Shown here in pieces: positions 50,199-52,373 of a DNA stretch of 52,373 nt. Source of the stretch: Muribaculaceae bacterium (GTDB lineage: Bacteria > Bacteroidota > Bacteroidia > Bacteroidales > Muribaculaceae); the NCBI GenBank assembly GCA_009775265.1, contig VSPG01000012.1, forward strand, positions 1 to 52,373, given 5' to 3'. The notes under the pieces were generated by a model. That model saw nothing but the letters and a program-made list of their open reading frames with translations. It had not been told where the DNA came from and did not search any database. The translations under genes were made by a program, and so were the position numbers. Numbering within the stretch: the stretch's first letter is position 1; each line of letters opens with the position of its first letter.

Positions 50199-51572
50199 AT
50201 GAATTTTCCGCGCAGCATCATAAACATAGCAATGGCAGCCGGCACGGCGCTCGGCATCGCCGCCTGCGGAGGACATGCCGCCGACGGTTCACGGACGTTG
50301 CCCGACACGCTGCGCGTAGCCACACTCTACAGCCCCACCTCCTACTTCATCTACCGCGACGAGCCAATGGGCTACGACTACAGCATGGTGAGCGACTTCG
50401 CCAAAGCCAAAGGCATGGTGCTCGACCTGCATGTGGCACACAGCATGAAAGAGGCCGTGGCGATGCTCGACAGCGGAAAGGTCGACCTGCTGGCATGCGA
50501 AGTGCCAGTGACCTCGCAGTTCAAGGGACGGGTGGTGGCCTGCGGCCCAGAGATGCTCACTACACAAGTGCTCGTGCAGCCCAAGGAAAAAGGCGCGGCG
50601 TCCATAACGGATGTGACGCAACTACCCGGCCGCGACATATACGTGGAGCAAGGCTCGCGCTACGAACAGCGCCTGAAGCACCTCAACGACGAACTCGGCG
50701 GCGGCATAAACATCCACCTCGTCGATTCCGATTCGCTGATAGAGGAAGACCTCATACAGATGGTGAACGACGGCAAAATCCCGCTCACCATAGTAAACCG
50801 CAACGTGGCGCGGCTCAACGCCACGTATTACCCTGACCTTGACGTGAGCCTCGACGTGAGTTTCCCGCAAAGGGCGGCGTGGGGCGCGGCTCCCGACATG
50901 GCGTGGCTGGCAGACAGCGTGGACTCATGGCTGGCCACGGCCGGAGCGCAACGCGACAACGACGACCTGCTCAAGCGCTACTTCGAAATGAGCAAAGGAC
51001 GCACTTTCGAGCGCTTCGACTTCTCGAAAGGCTACATATCCAACTACGACCGCCTGTTCAAGACCTATGCCGGCCGCATAGGCTGGGACTGGCGGCTGCT
51101 GGCCGCACAGGGCTGGGCAGAAAGCCGTTTCCGCCCCACTGCCCGTTCGTGGGTGGGCGCACGAGGCCTCATGCAGATAATGCCACGCACGGCACGCGGC
51201 TACCGCACTCCGGTGTCGGCGCTCAACAACCCCGAGACAAGCATCCGCGTGGCCACGCAGCTCATCGACGACCTCGACCGGCAGCTGCAGAAATACGTGC
51301 CCAACGACCGCGAGCGGCTGAAATTCGTTGTCGGCAGCTACAACGTGGGCATAGCACATGTGCTCGATGCAATGCGCCTGTGCGACAAGTACGGCATGGA
51401 CCCTCAAGTGTGGGACGGCAATGTGGAGCGTGCGCTGCTTATGAAATCCAAACCCGAATACTACAACGACCCCGTAGTGAAATACGGCTACTGCCGAGGC
51501 TCCGAGCCGGTAGCATACGTGCGCGACATCATGGAGTTCTACGACAGCGCCCGGAGAGAGATACAAGCCTGA
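50199..51572 (+). CDS. mltF: MltF-like membrane-bound lytic murein transglycosylase
   Basis: A 457-residue lipoprotein, with lipobox IAAC (Cys23). A periplasmic substrate-binding domain of the SBP_bac_3 type occupies residues about 35-265 (LRVATLYSPTSYFIYRDEPMGYDYSMV; LLACEVPVT). An SLT catalytic domain follows from about residue 285, with catalytic Glu308 in AAQGWAESRF and GARGLMQIMPRTA, then KFVVGSYNVGIAHVLDAM. It cuts peptidoglycan to form anhydro-muropeptides; the binding domain may sense a muropeptide, as in E. coli MltF. It stands 75 nt after the antiporter gene; no promoter box is seen. Confidence 0.93.
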   Translation: MNFPRSIINIAMAAGTALGIAACGGHAADGSRTLPDTLRVATLYSPTSYFIYRDEPMGYDYSMVSDFAKAKGMVLDLHVAHSMKEAVAMLDSGKVDLLACEVPVTSQFKGRVVACGPEMLTTQVLVQPKEKGAASITDVTQLPGRDIYVEQGSRYEQRLKHLNDELGGGINIHLVDSDSLIEEDLIQMVNDGKIPLTIVNRNVARLNATYYPDLDVSLDVSFPQRAAWGAAPDMAWLADSVDSWLATAGAQRDNDDLLKRYFEMSKGRTFERFDFSKGYISNYDRLFKTYAGRIGWDWRLLAAQGWAESRFRPTARSWVGARGLMQIMPRTARGYRTPVSALNNPETSIRVATQLIDDLDRQLQKYVPNDRERLKFVVGSYNVGIAHVLDAMRLCDKYGMDPQVWDGNVERALLMKSKPEYYNDPVVKYGYCRGSEPVAYVRDIMEFYDSARREIQA

Positions 51573-51630
51573 AACATCATCATTCATCTATTTATATTCA
51601 TCATCACCCACTCTAATATTACATTTTTTT

Positions 51631-52179
51631 ATGAAAAAGACCTATCTAAGCGTAGCCGTGGTGTGCCTTCTCGGCGCATCGCTCCTCGGCAGTTCCTGCA
51701 TCGGAAGTTTCCAGCTCACCAACAAGCTTCTCAGCTGGAACCGACAGATCGGCAACAAATTCGTCAACGAACTCGTGTTTTTCGCGTTTTGGGTTCTTCC
51801 CGTCTACGAAGTGAGCGCCCTGGCCGACGTGCTCGTGCTCAACAGCATCGAATTCTGGAGCGGCAACAACCCCGTGGCCTCCGGCACAAAAGTGATTGAA
51901 GGCAACGACGGACGCTACCTCGTGGACTGCGACGGCAAGGGCTACACCATCACCTCCGAAAGCGACGGCAGCGTGGTACGCCTCGACTTCGACGCAGACG
52001 AACAGACATGGAGCGTCAACGCCGGCGGAGAGACACATAAATTCCTCACATTCGTCGACGACTCGCACGTGAGCATGCCCGGCCTTGACGGCCAAATGCA
52101 CACCGTGGAGTTGTCACAGCAGGGCGTCTACGCTTATCAGCAGATGGTGGGCGGAGCATCGTTCGCTATGGCACGCTGA
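51631..52179 (+). CDS. DUF3332 family lipoprotein
   Basis: A 182-residue lipoprotein with lipobox GSSC (Cys23). The family block FQLTNKLLSWNRQIGNKFVNELVFFAFWVLPVYEVSALADVLVLNSIEFWSGNNP includes two hydrophobic segments, and a beta-rich C-terminal part follows. This matches DUF3332, a widespread envelope family without a known function. It ends 18 nt before a strong terminator and is preceded by an AT-rich stretch without a clear promoter. Confidence 0.88.
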   Translation: MKKTYLSVAVVCLLGASLLGSSCIGSFQLTNKLLSWNRQIGNKFVNELVFFAFWVLPVYEVSALADVLVLNSIEFWSGNNPVASGTKVIEGNDGRYLVDCDGKGYTITSESDGSVVRLDFDADEQTWSVNAGGETHKFLTFVDDSHVSMPGLDGQMHTVELSQQGVYAYQQMVGGASFAMAR

Positions 52180-52197
52180 TAGCGCCGATATGAGCCA

Positions 52198-52243
52198 ATG
52201 CGTCCCGCGCCCGGAATTATTCCGGCGCGGGACGCATCTTTTT
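52198..52243 (+). terminator. Rho-independent terminator after the DUF3332 gene
   Basis: A long GC-rich stem (52198-52216 with 52220-52237, one bulged C) followed by TCTTTTT. Confidence 0.9.
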
Positions 52244-52297
52244 ATGACAAAATGACACCAAAATTCAGCCCATTGCATCCAATTCTTTAAAAAGAAA

Positions 52298-52373
52298 TAT
52301 TACTGTCCGCTAAACCATAAAAGGGTGAGTCCAACTTCTTGAACAGCAGAAGTTGGGCTTACTTTTTGTATTT
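52298..52373. repeat. Right contig end: 18-bp terminal inverted repeat plus hairpin
   Basis: TATTACTGTCCGCTAAAC at 52298-52315 is the exact reverse complement of 57-74. Beyond it, a 12-bp stem (AGTCCAACTTCT with AGAAGTTGGGCT, one wobble) is followed by TTACTTTTTG, resembling a terminator. The sequences beyond the repeat differ between the two window ends, as would the left and right tips of one element. Probably the tip of a repeated mobile element; no transposase is visible. Confidence 0.55.

Noticed and set aside
1..52373. CRISPR arrays, tRNA, rRNA and prophage genes
   Set aside because: No regularly spaced direct repeats, cloverleaf-like sequences or phage structural genes were seen in any intergenic gap.

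Overview
The window looks like a chromosomal segment of a Bacteroidales bacterium. The signs are a full Na+-translocating NADH:quinone reductase operon, an ExbB-ExbD-ExbD-TonB operon of Bacteroidetes layout, BtuG/DUF4465 surface proteins beside BtuB, a BACON-domain glycosidase, a BioG-BioC fusion, little Shine-Dalgarno sequence, and many upstream sites of the Bacteroidetes type (TTTG about 19-20 nt before TAnnTTTG). The fairly GC-rich coding sequence and gene set suggest Muribaculaceae or a close gut family; this is inference. About 75 bases at each end share an 18-bp inverted repeat facing outward and carry terminator-like hairpins, as expected if the contig stops inside two copies of a repeated element.

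Layout. 0.1-3.3 kb (+): ECF sigma factor, a membrane-anchored anti-sigma-like protein, a secreted protein and two paralogous barrel-like exported proteins, closed by a strong bidirectional terminator. 3.3-11.6 kb (-): nucleoside phosphorylase, then nqrABCDEF followed by an acyl-CoA thioesterase and dprA. 11.6-16 kb: divergent promoters, then exbB-exbD-exbD-tonB (+), a terminator and a secreted stand-alone TonB C-terminal domain. 16-20.5 kb (+): biotin operon bioA-bioF-bioGC-bioD. 20.5-24.8 kb (+): a cobalamin riboswitch controlling btuH-like, btuG and btuB. 24.9-27.0 kb (+): groES-groEL behind a candidate sigma-54 promoter. 27.0-29.9 kb (-): a C_GCAxxG_C_C protein, gpmI, a small membrane protein and a DEDDy 3'-5' exonuclease. 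30.1-35.6 kb (-): a very large alpha-2-macroglobulin-like protein without a thioester. 35.6-39.8 kb (+): PASTA protein, RluD-type pseudouridine synthase, acyltransferase, metallophosphoesterase. 39.9-44.6 kb (+): tandem GH5 lipoproteins and a CotH-like protein. 44.7-52.2 kb (+): Tricorn-like S41 protease, KefB-like antiporter, MltF-like lytic transglycosylase, DUF3332 lipoprotein.

How it fits together. Nqr would build a sodium gradient, ExbBD-TonB would energise outer-membrane receptors, and BtuB with its surface lipoproteins would use that energy to import B12. Biotin synthesis lacks bioB here, so that step must be encoded elsewhere. Stop/start overlaps of 1-4 bases are very common and imply translational coupling in several operons. 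No rRNA, tRNA, CRISPR array, transposase or prophage gene was found. The most notable signals are regulatory: a riboswitch with mutually exclusive downstream pairings, a -24/-12 promoter before groES, a palindrome on the bioA promoter, and several apparently leaderless start sites.
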